A DNA stretch of 34,879 nucleotides from Fibrobacterota bacterium (GTDB taxonomy: Bacteria; Fibrobacterota; Fibrobacteria; UBA5070), in the NCBI GenBank assembly GCA_029557215.1, contig JAKPQQ010000269.1:1-34879 (forward strand), read 5' to 3'. Positions 8,215 through 16,201 of this stretch are shown piece after piece (the stretch's first letter is position 1; every line of letters starts with the position of its first letter). The translations under genes were made by a program, and so were the position numbers. The notes under the pieces are model-generated. The model saw only the letters and a list, made by a program, of their open reading frames with translations. It did not search any database and was not told the origin of the DNA.

Positions 8215-9129
8215 TCAGGTGATCCAGCGGGCCAGGGGGCGCGCGAACCGGCGCAGCAGCCAGACCAGGGCGAACGAAGTCGCGAAGGTCAGGAAGGGCT
8301 CGATCGGGTTCGGGAGCCCCCGGATCGCGTTGTACATCCGATCGAAGAAGATGTGCACGAGGTACACCCCGAACATGCAGTCGGAAACGGCTTGCACGTT
8401 CCAGCGCTGGACCCGTCGCCATGGCCGCAGCACGAACCAGGAACACAGGGCGAGCCCGACGGAATAGGGGATTCCCACGCCGTCGATTCCGCGCCACAGC
8501 GCGAGGAAGGCCGACCCCAGGAGTCCGGCGAGCAAAAGCCTTCGGGCGAGCGGATCCATGCCGCCCCAGCTCCCCAGGAACACGCCGGCGAACAGCCCCG
8601 CCAGGCCGTGGGCGTATTGCACGGTGGGGTAGCCGTGGAGATCGGCCCAAGGGCGCCAGATTGCGGCGGTGGCCAGGAGCGCGATGGCGGCGACGCCCGC
8701 GAACCAGCCCGAGCTGGCGCGTTTGACGCGGCAGGAGATCCAATCCAGCGCGACGCCGGCGACGAACAGGTACGGGAGGAACCACAGGTGGATCTGCGTG
8801 CCCGCCAGGATCCCGTTGATCCAGCCGCGGTCGGTTTCCAGGATGTTGCGGCCCACGAAGTGGTTGCGGATCCCGTAGGCGAGCATCCAGAACGCCCACG
8901 GCACCAGCAGTCGCACCGACCGCTTGGCCAGGATCCGTCCGATCGAGGCTTCGCGCCCCGGTCGCGCCGCCGCGAAGCAGGTGGAAAGGACCAGGAACAC
9001 GACCAGTCCCGAGTAGCCGATTCCGGTGGTGTCGCTCCCGGAATGGAACAGCACGATCCCGAAGGCCGAGGCGATCCGCAGCAACTCCAGGTCCTGCCGG
9101 CGCGCCGCGGCTCCAGGCGACACGGTCAT
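8215..9129 (-). CDS. acyltransferase-3 family membrane protein (OafA-like)
   Basis: The 304-residue product starts at ATG 9129, which overlaps the stop of the upstream kinase gene (ATGA). It begins RRQDLELLRIASAFGIVLFHSG, the first membrane helix of acyltransferase-3 proteins with its conserved Arg and His. About ten hydrophobic segments follow, ending VYLVHIFFDRMYN and a final helix before a basic end. Family members O-acylate cell-surface sugars, peptidoglycan or exopolysaccharide using cytoplasmic acyl-CoA. As the last gene of an operon with sugar kinase and nucleotidyltransferase genes, it probably modifies a wall or surface glycan. Target not determinable from sequence. Confidence 0.8.
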   Translation of the reverse strand: MTVSPGAAARRQDLELLRIASAFGIVLFHSGSDTTGIGYSGLVVFLVLSTCFAAARPGREASIGRILAKRSVRLLVPWAFWMLAYGIRNHFVGRNILETDRGWINGILAGTQIHLWFLPYLFVAGVALDWISCRVKRASSGWFAGVAAIALLATAAIWRPWADLHGYPTVQYAHGLAGLFAGVFLGSWGGMDPLARRLLLAGLLGSAFLALWRGIDGVGIPYSVGLALCSWFVLRPWRRVQRWNVQAVSDCMFGVYLVHIFFDRMYNAIRGLPNPIEPFLTFATSFALVWLLRRFARPLARWIT

Positions 9130-10163
9130 TCCGGCAGAGGCAGGGGCTCGCGACCGCGCAGTTCGGACACCAGGCTTTTCAGCGCGACGTGTCCGCCGCG
9201 TTCGGCCAGGGTCGCGTCCAGGATCTCGATCCCCGGCGCGAGAAATCGCGAAAACCACGGGAGGTTCCGGCGCCGCGACAGGAATCCGTAGGCGCCCAGG
9301 GCCTGCATCACCCGCTGCAGCGCCGCGTCCAGGAGCTGTTCCCAGGCTTCGTCGACCGATGGCGCGGGCGCCAGGGACAGGAATTGTTCGAACAGGTTCC
9401 GGCGCAGGTCCATGGGCATCGCCACGTACGGGTCCCACAGGAGCGAGGCCAGGTCGTACCAGCGGCTGCCGGGGCGGGCACCCTGGTAGTCGATGAACCA
9501 CACGTCGCCGCCGCGGCACATCAGGTTCTGCGACTGGAAATCGCGGTGCATCAGCCGGCGCTCGTGGAATTCCACCCGCGAGGCCAGGCGGTGGAGTTCG
9601 GCGAGGATCTCGGGTTCGGCCAGGCGTTCGGGGGGCAGTCCGTACGATTCCTCGGCGCAGCGCCGCGCGAAGTAGCTGGTCTCCCAAAGCAACGGCCCGA
9701 GGTCGAAGACGCGGTTCACGAGATCGGGGCAGCCGTGCATGTCGCGGGTGCCCACCTCCTGCCATCTGGCCAGCGCGCGCAGAGCGGGGAGGTAGGCGTC
9801 GCGCAGCGCGGTCGCGTTCCCGTCGCCCGGGAATCCCGCCTCGTGGGCCTTTTGCAGCAGCAGGGTGGACCCGAGGTCTTCCAGGACCACCTGCCGGGCC
9901 GAATCGTCGGACCCGAAGATCTCGGGCACGTCGAGCCCGCAGGCGCGCAGATGCCGCGAGACGGACAAAAACCGGTCGTAGTCGGCGTCCTGCGAATGGC
10001 TCACCAGCAGGATGTGGGAATCGGGCGCCCGCCCGATCCGCCAGTAGACCCGCCCGCTCCCGGCGCTCCCGGCCACGGCGACTTCCAGAGGCTGGACATG
10101 GCCCAGGCCGCGGAGGATCCGGTCGATTTCCGGCGACAGGACGGGCAGCGCGCGGGTGGTCAT
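9126..10163 (-). CDS. sugar kinase of the APH fold, AmgK-like
   Basis: The 345-residue product starts at ATG 10163, which overlaps the preceding gene's stop by 4 bp. The catalytic loop HRDFQSQN (H-x-D-x-x-x-x-N) and the metal-binding VWFIDYQGARPG are those of aminoglycoside/choline-type phosphotransferases. An ATP-site Gly-rich segment (GSAGSGRVYWRI) is near residue 35. Pairing with a sugar-1-phosphate nucleotidyltransferase directly upstream is the hallmark of AmgK-MurU, which salvages MurNAc/GlcNAc as UDP-sugars in peptidoglycan recycling. The substrate is inferred from this context only; a heptose or other anomeric sugar kinase is possible. Confidence 0.75.
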   Translation of the reverse strand: MTTRALPVLSPEIDRILRGLGHVQPLEVAVAGSAGSGRVYWRIGRAPDSHILLVSHSQDADYDRFLSVSRHLRACGLDVPEIFGSDDSARQVVLEDLGSTLLLQKAHEAGFPGDGNATALRDAYLPALRALARWQEVGTRDMHGCPDLVNRVFDLGPLLWETSYFARRCAEESYGLPPERLAEPEILAELHRLASRVEFHERRLMHRDFQSQNLMCRGGDVWFIDYQGARPGSRWYDLASLLWDPYVAMPMDLRRNLFEQFLSLAPAPSVDEAWEQLLDAALQRVMQALGAYGFLSRRRNLPWFSRFLAPGIEILDATLAERGGHVALKSLVSELRGREPLPLPE

Positions 10164-11080
10164 GCGGGGGCCCAGGGGAGGTCGCCCGCCGGATTGCGCA
10201 GCGTGTTGGTCAGGATCTGTCCTCGCGGGGCTTCGCCGCCCGGGAACAGCACCGAATTCTCCAGTCGGGCTCCCGGTTCGACGCGGGCTCCGTATTCCAC
10301 CGCGCTTCCGGGGCCGATTTCGGCGTCTGAAGCGGCGTCGGCGCCGGGGTCGATCCAGTAGGACAGATTCCGGCGGCGCATCTCCGATTGGATCGCGCGG
10401 CCCAGGTCGTCGGCGGTGCCCAGGTCGTCCCAGCGCGAACCTTCGGGCGCGGTCCAGACCAGGATCCTGCGGCCCTTCTCCAGGAGGTCGTGCCAGAGTT
10501 CCTTCACGCTCCACGGGACGTCGGGGTTTCCCGAGATCGACTTGGCCCGGTAGAACGCGATGCCGGTGAACGTCCCGCGGCGGCTGCCTTCGGGCGCCGT
10601 CGCAGGGCCTCGCGGATGCCCCAGGACACCCGCGAAACATCCGTCGCGCTCCACGACGGTGTTCACGCGAGGACGGTCGACCACCACCAGCGTGGCCTCG
10701 GCGCCGCTGTCCAGGTGGGCCTTCCAGGGAACGGAAAGATCGATGTCGTGCAGGATGTCGCCGTTGTGCACCAGGAGGTGGTCGGCCAGGAGCTCGCGTT
10801 CGGCCGCCAGCCGCGCCAAGGCGCCTCCGGTATCCAGGAGCACGGGCTCCACCTGCACGTGGTCCAGCGACCGGGCTTCGGCCCAGGCCAGGATCTGGTC
10901 CGTCAGATGGTGGGCGTTGGCGAGTTTGCGGACGGGGTCCAGCGGCTCGCACGCGGCCAGCGCGCGGTCGGCGATGGTCGTGCCGCACACGGGCAGCAGG
11001 GGCTTGGGGCAGAGGTCGGTGAGGGGGCGCAGCCGTTCCCCTCTGCCCGCGCACAGGACCAGGCAATCCAGGCTCGGCAT
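10160..11080 (-). CDS. sugar-1-phosphate nucleotidyltransferase, MurU-like with extra C-terminal domain
   Basis: The 306-residue product starts at ATG 11080, 1 bp from the stop of the DUF475 gene. The signature GRGERLRPLTDLCPKPLLPV (12-31) is the NTP-transferase G-x-G-x-R-x-x-P-x-T...P-K-P loop, followed by VHNGDIL with the metal-binding Asp. MurU-type enzymes are about 220-230 residues; here about 70 residues follow the catalytic domain and look like left-handed beta-helix turns (DAEIGPGSAVEYGARVEPGA). With the next gene it would turn an anomeric sugar into an NDP-sugar. MurNAc is the best guess because of the kinase pairing, but the extra helix is more like GlmU/RmlA-type enzymes. Confidence 0.8.
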   Translation of the reverse strand: MPSLDCLVLCAGRGERLRPLTDLCPKPLLPVCGTTIADRALAACEPLDPVRKLANAHHLTDQILAWAEARSLDHVQVEPVLLDTGGALARLAAERELLADHLLVHNGDILHDIDLSVPWKAHLDSGAEATLVVVDRPRVNTVVERDGCFAGVLGHPRGPATAPEGSRRGTFTGIAFYRAKSISGNPDVPWSVKELWHDLLEKGRRILVWTAPEGSRWDDLGTADDLGRAIQSEMRRRNLSYWIDPGADAASDAEIGPGSAVEYGARVEPGARLENSVLFPGGEAPRGQILTNTLRNPAGDLPWAPA

Positions 11081-11081
11081 G

Positions 11082-12164
11082 TCAGATTCCGCTGTTCCGG
11101 TTGGCTCGCACCGACGACCAAAGGCTCAGGCCGATCAGCGCGATCCCGATGCCGCCCGAGACGACTTCGGGCAGGTGCGCGCCCAGCGCGCCCGCGAACA
11201 GGATCATCGCCAGGGCTCCGATCGCCCAGAACGCGCCGTGCTCCAGGAACTTGTACCTGGCCAGGGTGCCGGCTTCCACCAGGTGGATGGTGATGGACCG
11301 CACGAACATGGCCCCGATCCCCAGGCCCAGGGCGATCAGGAACAGGTTGGACGTGATCGCGAAGGCGCCGATCACCCCGTCGAACGAGAACGAGGCGTCG
11401 AGCACCTCCAGGTACAGGAACGCGCCGAACCCCGCCGAGGCGACCGACGGACCTCCGTGCCCGATCTCTTCTTCCTTGGATTCCAGGAGCGAATTGATCG
11501 CCTCGACCACCAGGAACGTGAACACGCCGGCCACCGCCGCGACGACGAAATCCGTCCCGCGTCCGCCGGGCACGAACCGGTACAGGCCGAACACCAGCGC
11601 CAGGGTGGACACCACCCAGATGGATTCCACGCGTCCGATCTTGGCCATGGGGCGCTCGATCCACGGGACCCAGTGGAGTTCCTTTTCTTCGTCCAGGAAG
11701 AACTTGGTGAAGACCATCCAGAGGAACGCGCCTCCGAAGCCCGCGATCACGACGTGCTGGTCGATCAGGATCTTCTGGAACTCGCCCGGATTCTGCCAAG
11801 TCATGCGGAGCACCGACAGGGCGGTGTGGTCGCTCACGGCCCACACGATCACCAACGGGAACACGATGCGCATCCCGAACACGGCGATCAGCACGCCCAC
11901 CGTCAGGAACATGCGCCGCCAGAAATGGCTCATCCCCTGCAGGATGCGGGCGTTCACCACCGCGTTGTCGAACGAAAGGGATGTTTCCAGTGCGCCCAGC
12001 ATCAAGGCCGTGAACAGCGCGGCCAGGCCGCCGGCGATGCTCGGGCCGCCGTTGCGATGCCCCACGAAATCGGAATATCCCAGCCAGAACGCGCAGGAAA
12101 GGGCGGCGACGGTGAACGCGATGCTCCCGCCGTAGGAGCGGAAGGCAGTCCTCAAGATCGACAT
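11082..12164 (-). CDS. DUF475 / TerC-superfamily membrane protein
   Basis: This 360-residue protein starts at ATG 12164 with an AAGGA site. It has about nine membrane helices. Two Asp-containing signatures, LGALETSLSFDNAVVNARIL (about 57-76) and LEVLDASFSFDGVIGAFAITSN (about 250-271), are the inverted-repeat metal-site helices of the TerC superfamily, here of DUF475 type. TerC relatives export Mn(II) or help metalate secreted proteins; the role of DUF475 itself is not firmly known. It lies 16 bp after an ABC ATPase and 1 bp before the nucleotidyltransferase, in the same operon. A metal-export role supporting surface enzymes is inference. Confidence 0.8.
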   Translation of the reverse strand: MSILRTAFRSYGGSIAFTVAALSCAFWLGYSDFVGHRNGGPSIAGGLAALFTALMLGALETSLSFDNAVVNARILQGMSHFWRRMFLTVGVLIAVFGMRIVFPLVIVWAVSDHTALSVLRMTWQNPGEFQKILIDQHVVIAGFGGAFLWMVFTKFFLDEEKELHWVPWIERPMAKIGRVESIWVVSTLALVFGLYRFVPGGRGTDFVVAAVAGVFTFLVVEAINSLLESKEEEIGHGGPSVASAGFGAFLYLEVLDASFSFDGVIGAFAITSNLFLIALGLGIGAMFVRSITIHLVEAGTLARYKFLEHGAFWAIGALAMILFAGALGAHLPEVVSGGIGIALIGLSLWSSVRANRNSGI

Positions 12165-12180
12165 GGTTCGTCCTTGGTTT

Positions 12181-13023
12181 TTAGGGGGCGAGGCGCCGGA
12201 GCAGCTGCTCGACGGCTTCGTCCATGGAAACGGGAAGAGATGTGTCCTGGAGCACGCCTTGGGCGCGCAACCGATGGAACAATTCGGCGGATGGCGGCAA
12301 CGGAAGCCCGGCTTCCTGCAGGATGTCGGGTTTTTCCAGGATCTGGTGGGGGGTGCCGTCGGCGATGATCTCGCCCTGGTCGAGCACGACCACGCGATCG
12401 GCCAATTGGATGGCGGGGTCCAGCAGGTGGCTCGAGAACACCACGCCCAACCCGCGCTTGGCGAGTTCCTTGAGGATGCGTCCCACCACGCGCACGCCGG
12501 CGGCGTCGAGCTCGGCGATGGGGTCGTCCATCATGACCACGCGGGGCTTGCCGATCAGGCAGGAGGCCATCGCGATGCGGCGGCGTTCGCCCACCGACAT
12601 CTCGTCCAGGTACCAATGCCGGGCGTCGCGCAGACGCACCACGTCCAGGGCCTGGCTGACGCGCTGGGGGATCAAGGCGCCGGTCAGGCCCGACAGGCGG
12701 CATCCACGCGACAATTCGTCTTCCACGGTGGGGCCGATCAGCGATTTTTCCGATTCGGTGCGGACGAAGGCCACCCATTCGTCGACCTTGTCGTCGGGGA
12801 GTTCCTCGAGGTCCACGCCGCCCAGCTTGACCGCGCCTTCGGTGGGAAGGATGAATCCGCCCATCAGCTTGAGCAGGGAGGTCTTGCCGGAACCGTTGGC
12901 TCCCGCGACAAGCAGCACTTCGCCCGCACGCACTTCGGCGTTGATCGCGTAGACGGCGGTGTTGCCCGCGTCGTACGCGTATCCCACCCCATCCATCTTC
13001 AGCAATACGCTCGGGTCGCTCAT
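12181..13023 (-). CDS. ABC transporter ATPase, CbiO/EcfA-like, with altered catalytic residues
   Basis: The 280-residue product starts at ATG 13023; an upstream start would add 16 residues not typical of the family. Walker A is GANGSGKT (41-48), the signature MSVGERRR lies at 142-149, and the switch His is His199 in VVFSSH. The layout resembles EcfA/CbiO ATPases. Two catalytic spots are unusual. The residue after the Walker B Asp (VVMMDD, 162-167) is Asp167 rather than Glu, and the Q-loop position by alignment to EcfA is Thr89 rather than Gln. It is the first gene of a five-gene operon with no recognised permease, so its partner is unknown. Slow or absent hydrolysis is possible. Confidence 0.8.
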   Translation of the reverse strand: MSDPSVLLKMDGVGYAYDAGNTAVYAINAEVRAGEVLLVAGANGSGKTSLLKLMGGFILPTEGAVKLGGVDLEELPDDKVDEWVAFVRTESEKSLIGPTVEDELSRGCRLSGLTGALIPQRVSQALDVVRLRDARHWYLDEMSVGERRRIAMASCLIGKPRVVMMDDPIAELDAAGVRVVGRILKELAKRGLGVVFSSHLLDPAIQLADRVVVLDQGEIIADGTPHQILEKPDILQEAGLPLPPSAELFHRLRAQGVLQDTSLPVSMDEAVEQLLRRLAP

Positions 13024-13200
13024 CGGTCGGTTTCGGCCTCCCAGGAGGTTCAGGAAACAAATTGGACTCACTGTTCGGTGCTATCGCAAGGGTGAATCGC
13101 ACCGCGGCCGGCAATTGCCCGGGAAACACAAGTTAGACTCGTCCCGGGGCAGGCGCTCCCCTTTTGCCTCGCGAAGCGGAACAAACTTGGTTTGCACGGT

Positions 13201-13216
13201 CCGGGATCGATCCCGG
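13201..13216. promoter_or_regulatory. 16-bp perfect palindrome upstream of the trpF-like gene
   Basis: CCGGGATCGATCCCGG reads the same on both strands. It falls between a weak -35-like TTGCAC (13192-13197) and TACGAT (13217-13222), which are 19 bp apart, as an operator would. A perfect 16-mer palindrome is expected by chance about once in 65 kb, so the evidence is weak. The rest of the 13024-13295 gap holds the divergent start region for the ABC operon and two similar GGAAAC/GGGAAAC...GACTC stretches near 13050 and 13120. Confidence 0.25.
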
Positions 13217-13295
13217 TACGATCCTGTTTCGGATGGTAGATTGGAAAGGATGGATCGGTGCGGGCGCGATCGGCGCGTACCGAACAATATGGGAG

Positions 13296-14246
13296 ATGGA
13301 TACGCTGCAAGTAAAGGTTTGCGGAATCACGAACGAGGCGGGTGTCGAAGCCTGCCTGTCCCTTGGGGTCGACCACCTCGGTTTCAATTTCGTGGGATCC
13401 AGCAAACGCTTCGTGGCTCCGGCGGCCGCCAAGGCGCTTGCCGCCCGTGCGCGAGGGCGCTGCCAACTCGTGGGCGTGTTCATGGACCAGCGTCGGGAAG
13501 AAATCCTGGAAGTCCTCCGCGAGGTGCCGCTGGACGCCGTGCAGCTGCATGGCGCCGAGTCGCCCGCGTTCTGCGCGTCGATGCCGATTCCTGTCTGGAA
13601 GGTCTTCGCGGTGGGCCTGGGCTGGGATGCTTCGGCCGTGGCGGGGTATGGCGGGGTGGCGGCGCGTCTGTACGATACCGCGGCCAAGACCGGGGGTTCG
13701 GGCGGGACCGGCAAAGCCTTCGATTGGAACCTCCTGCCTGCGGATCCGGGCCACCCGTGGTTCCTGGCGGGCGGGCTTTCGCCCCAGAACCTCGGGAGCG
13801 CGATCACCCTTTGTCGCCCCGATGGCATCGACCTGAACAGCGGGGTGGAATCCGCCCCCGGGATCAAGGATCCGGCCAAGCTGCGCGCCGCGATGGACAT
13901 CGTGTCGGTCTGGAAAACCCAGGCCGTGGTGGTGGGACTGCCCGGGCGTCCGGCCCCCAACGCCGAAGTCGAAGGAACTCTGTGGCCTTGTTGGACGCTG
14001 GGACTCGAACGACGCGAGCCCGAGCTCGAATCCAGAGGGCTGCTGGATCTGCTGGAAGTCCACGATCGCCTGGTGCTGGATTTGCGCTACTGCGAACGCA
14101 GTCCCGCGGATCTGGCCCACGAACTGATCCAATGGCAGATGGTCGCCCGCGAGCGGGGGCATCGCCTCAAGTTCAGGCTTTCCGAGCCGGTCCTGGCCGC
14201 CTTGATCCGCATGTCGATCGCGCCGGTGCTGGAAATCGTGGATTGA
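13296..14246 (+). CDS. trpF: phosphoribosylanthranilate isomerase with C-terminal STAS-like extension
   Basis: The 316-residue product starts at ATG 13296. Residues 1-205 are a complete TrpF barrel: VKVCGIT with catalytic Cys9, YDTAAKTGGSGGTGKAFDW with catalytic Asp127, LAGGLSPQNL, and DLNSGVESAPGIKD. The enzyme isomerises N-(5'-phosphoribosyl)anthranilate in tryptophan synthesis. TrpF is normally about 200-210 residues; here about 110 more follow, with RLVLDLRYCERSP, ELIQWQMVARERGHRLKFRLSEPV and PVLEIVD, resembling a STAS domain. The SD is poor: GGGAG touches the ATG, so initiation may be weak. No other trp gene is nearby. Confidence 0.85.
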   Translation: MDTLQVKVCGITNEAGVEACLSLGVDHLGFNFVGSSKRFVAPAAAKALAARARGRCQLVGVFMDQRREEILEVLREVPLDAVQLHGAESPAFCASMPIPVWKVFAVGLGWDASAVAGYGGVAARLYDTAAKTGGSGGTGKAFDWNLLPADPGHPWFLAGGLSPQNLGSAITLCRPDGIDLNSGVESAPGIKDPAKLRAAMDIVSVWKTQAVVVGLPGRPAPNAEVEGTLWPCWTLGLERREPELESRGLLDLLEVHDRLVLDLRYCERSPADLAHELIQWQMVARERGHRLKFRLSEPVLAALIRMSIAPVLEIVD

Positions 14247-14305
14247 GTCGGGTTTACGGACGCGTTCCCGTGAACCTGGAGTCTAGTTTTAGGTACTTAG
14301 AAGCC

Positions 14306-15868
14306 GTGAAGCGTTCCTTCCTCATCGGACTGGCCTTGGTTTGGGCGGGCTCGGCGAATGCCGACCTGGTCTGGAATTTCCAGTCGGCCGACACGCGCCC
14401 TGGCAGCGTGAACGGGATCTACGCCTATTACTATCCCAATCCAGCGGATTCGGCGAGCCAGAAGACCCCGTCGCACACGGCCAGCTTGTGGCGGGATGCC
14501 TCTGGCGCCGCGCCCAAAGCCGTGCTGGATTTCGTGCTCGATGGCGAAGACTACCCTTCGGCAGGGTTCGGACTCATGTTCCCGGAAGCCAAGCCGTTGG
14601 ATCTGCGGGAAATGAAGTCGGTGCGGCTGCATCTGTCTTCCAGCGAACCCCGGCATGTGAGGGTTTCGCTCGCCGCCGACATCAAGGAATACCGGGAAGC
14701 CTCCAGCCAAGGCATTTCCATGGGCCTGGACACCTTGGTCGGACCCGAAGGCCTCGATCTGGAAATCCAGAAGGCCCAATTCCTGTTCCCGACCTGGGCG
14801 ACGGAAGAGGAATACCCGACAAGCTTGGAAGCCGCCTTCGCGGCGACGTTCGGCATCCAGCTCAACGTGTCGTGCGAAAGCAGGGCCCCGCTTGGCGTTT
14901 GCGCCAACGATTCGGGGCGCTTGATCCTCGACAGCCTGCGGATCGTGGGTGTGGGTGGCGCATGGCCGACCCCGGCCAACGGAACCGGTTGTTTTGGGGA
15001 TTCCAGCGAGGTCTCGCAATTCTTGGCCGACAACCCCAAGAAGAACGGACTGGGCGGTTGGTGGTACGCATTCACCGACGCCAACGCGGGCGACACCGCG
15101 TCGCGCGGGAACTCGCGGATCCTTTCCGCGGTGGACACCACCAAGGCGGGAACCTGGCGCCCCGACAGCATTGGCGATCGCGCTTTCATGCGGTTTCGGT
15201 TGGATCGTGTGGCCAGCTATTCGGGATTCATGGGACTGGAAACCCAATTCGGACCCACGGACGATTCCGGTCGGACCCAAGCCCATACGCTGCCGGATCT
15301 CGCGTCGGTGGGGTTCGATGTGGAATACGGAGACTTCCCGTCCGAGCTGGGCGGGATATCGTTCCATGTCAAGAAGGCGGGCCGTCATTTCAAGGGCGGG
15401 CAGGAGCACCAGATCCGCCTTCCCCACGATGCCAAGCCAAAGCGCTGGTGCATCGACTTGAGCAAGCTCGAACAGCCCTCGTGGGTCAAGCCGCAGCTCC
15501 GATTCGAGCCGGAAAGTTTGTTGACCATGAGCTGGGAGGCCAAGCTGCAAGGGGTGGAATCTTCCGCGGTCGGAGAGTTTTCCATCCGCAACGTCCGGAT
15601 CTACCGCAACAACGGGGTCGGGGTGCGTCATGCGGTCCGTGGGGTCCGCTTTTTCGCCAAGCGCGAGGCGTCTGGCGTCCGGATCGAGCGTCTGGATGCA
15701 CGGAATCCCGCGGTGGCCACGTTGGTGGATGCCCGGGGAAGGGTGCTGGGAAGGCTCGAATTGGCCGCTGGGATGCGCCAAGGGACGATCTTGTCGGCGT
15801 TCACCGGCTTGGGCTGGATCCATCTGCGCGATGCGAGCGGTTCCCAGGTGGTTCCCGTCGGGTTGTAG
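14306..15868 (+). CDS. large secreted protein with jelly-roll-type domains and C-terminal tail
   Basis: The 520-residue product starts at GTG 14306, chosen because it begins a good signal peptide, MKRSFLIGLALVWAGSANA, cut before DLVWNF. Two similar halves (about 20-215 and 225-440) have long beta-rich stretches, including LDLREMKSVRLHLSSSEPRHVRVSL, and resemble the CBM11/CIA30-like jelly rolls common on Fibrobacter secreted proteins. This is a fold impression only. The last 60 residues (ATLVDARGRVLGRLELAAGM...GLGWIHLRDASGSQ) match the D-x-x-G-R C-terminal tails used for surface sorting in Fibrobacterota/Bacteroidota. Likely surface or extracellular; carbohydrate binding is inferred. A strong terminator follows 48 bp after the stop. 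Confidence 0.65.
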   Translation: MKRSFLIGLALVWAGSANADLVWNFQSADTRPGSVNGIYAYYYPNPADSASQKTPSHTASLWRDASGAAPKAVLDFVLDGEDYPSAGFGLMFPEAKPLDLREMKSVRLHLSSSEPRHVRVSLAADIKEYREASSQGISMGLDTLVGPEGLDLEIQKAQFLFPTWATEEEYPTSLEAAFAATFGIQLNVSCESRAPLGVCANDSGRLILDSLRIVGVGGAWPTPANGTGCFGDSSEVSQFLADNPKKNGLGGWWYAFTDANAGDTASRGNSRILSAVDTTKAGTWRPDSIGDRAFMRFRLDRVASYSGFMGLETQFGPTDDSGRTQAHTLPDLASVGFDVEYGDFPSELGGISFHVKKAGRHFKGGQEHQIRLPHDAKPKRWCIDLSKLEQPSWVKPQLRFEPESLLTMSWEAKLQGVESSAVGEFSIRNVRIYRNNGVGVRHAVRGVRFFAKREASGVRIERLDARNPAVATLVDARGRVLGRLELAAGMRQGTILSAFTGLGWIHLRDASGSQVVPVGL

Positions 15869-15916
15869 GATCTGCGAAACCCACCCGCCTCCGCGCAACC
15901 CGGAGCAACACTTCCG

Positions 15917-15940
15917 AACGCCTCCTTCCGAGGCGTTTTT
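15917..15940 (+). terminator. intrinsic terminator after the secreted-protein gene
   Basis: AACGCCTC (15917-15924) pairs with GAGGCGTT (15930-15937) around CTTCC, and the 3' arm runs into TTTTT at 15936-15940. Well-formed GC-rich hairpin plus T-run, on the + strand, ending the 14306-15868 transcript. Confidence 0.9.
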
Positions 15941-16019
15941 CGTTTCCCTGTAAGTCGTTGATGATTCGAGAAATAGATCGGTTAATGCAGTCCATAATCG
16001 CGACTGGTTAAAAAAGATC

Positions 16020-16049
16020 TTGCATTCGATTGGATTCGAACGGCATAAT
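16020..16049 (+). promoter_or_regulatory. candidate sigma70-type promoter for the methyltransferase gene
   Basis: TTGCAT (16020-16025) and CATAAT (16044-16049) are 18 bp apart. The -10 matches TATAAT at five of six positions and the -35 matches TTGACA at three. Transcription would start near 16056 and give a leader of about 145 nt that contains the hairpin at 16073-16100. The local sequence is clearly AT-richer than the flanking genes. The motif ATTCGA occurs three times between 15964 and 16039. Confidence 0.4.
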
Positions 16050-16072
16050 GGTCTTAGTTGAGGCGAAAACCA

Positions 16073-16100
16073 CCAAGACTCGAACCGCGTTGAGTCTTGG
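16073..16100 (+). promoter_or_regulatory. perfect 9-bp hairpin in the leader of the methyltransferase gene
   Basis: CCAAGACTC (16073-16081) and GAGTCTTGG (16092-16100) are perfect reverse complements around a 10-nt loop. No T-run follows, so it is not an intrinsic terminator. It lies about 100 nt before ATG 16202 and downstream of the candidate promoter, so it could be an RNA leader structure or a DNA operator. Confidence 0.45.
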
Positions 16101-16201
16101 AAACCTCGGAGCCGACGGATGAATTCCGCTCGAGGCATTTAGTGCGAGCCAAGTTTCGCAAGCCGCGCAAGTGCGCACCATGGCGCAGAAAGGTGGTCGA
16201 C

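Noticed and set aside
13164..13295. Upstream start for the trpF-like gene
   Set aside because: The extra 44 residues would precede the conserved first strand (LQVKVCGIT) and cross the palindrome and promoter-like boxes; ATG 13296 gives the normal TrpF N-terminus.
16097..16201. Longer N-terminus of the methyltransferase from TTG 16097
   Set aside because: It would start inside the 16073-16100 hairpin without an SD. ATG 16202 has AAAGGTGG at good distance and the upstream residues do not look like family sequence.
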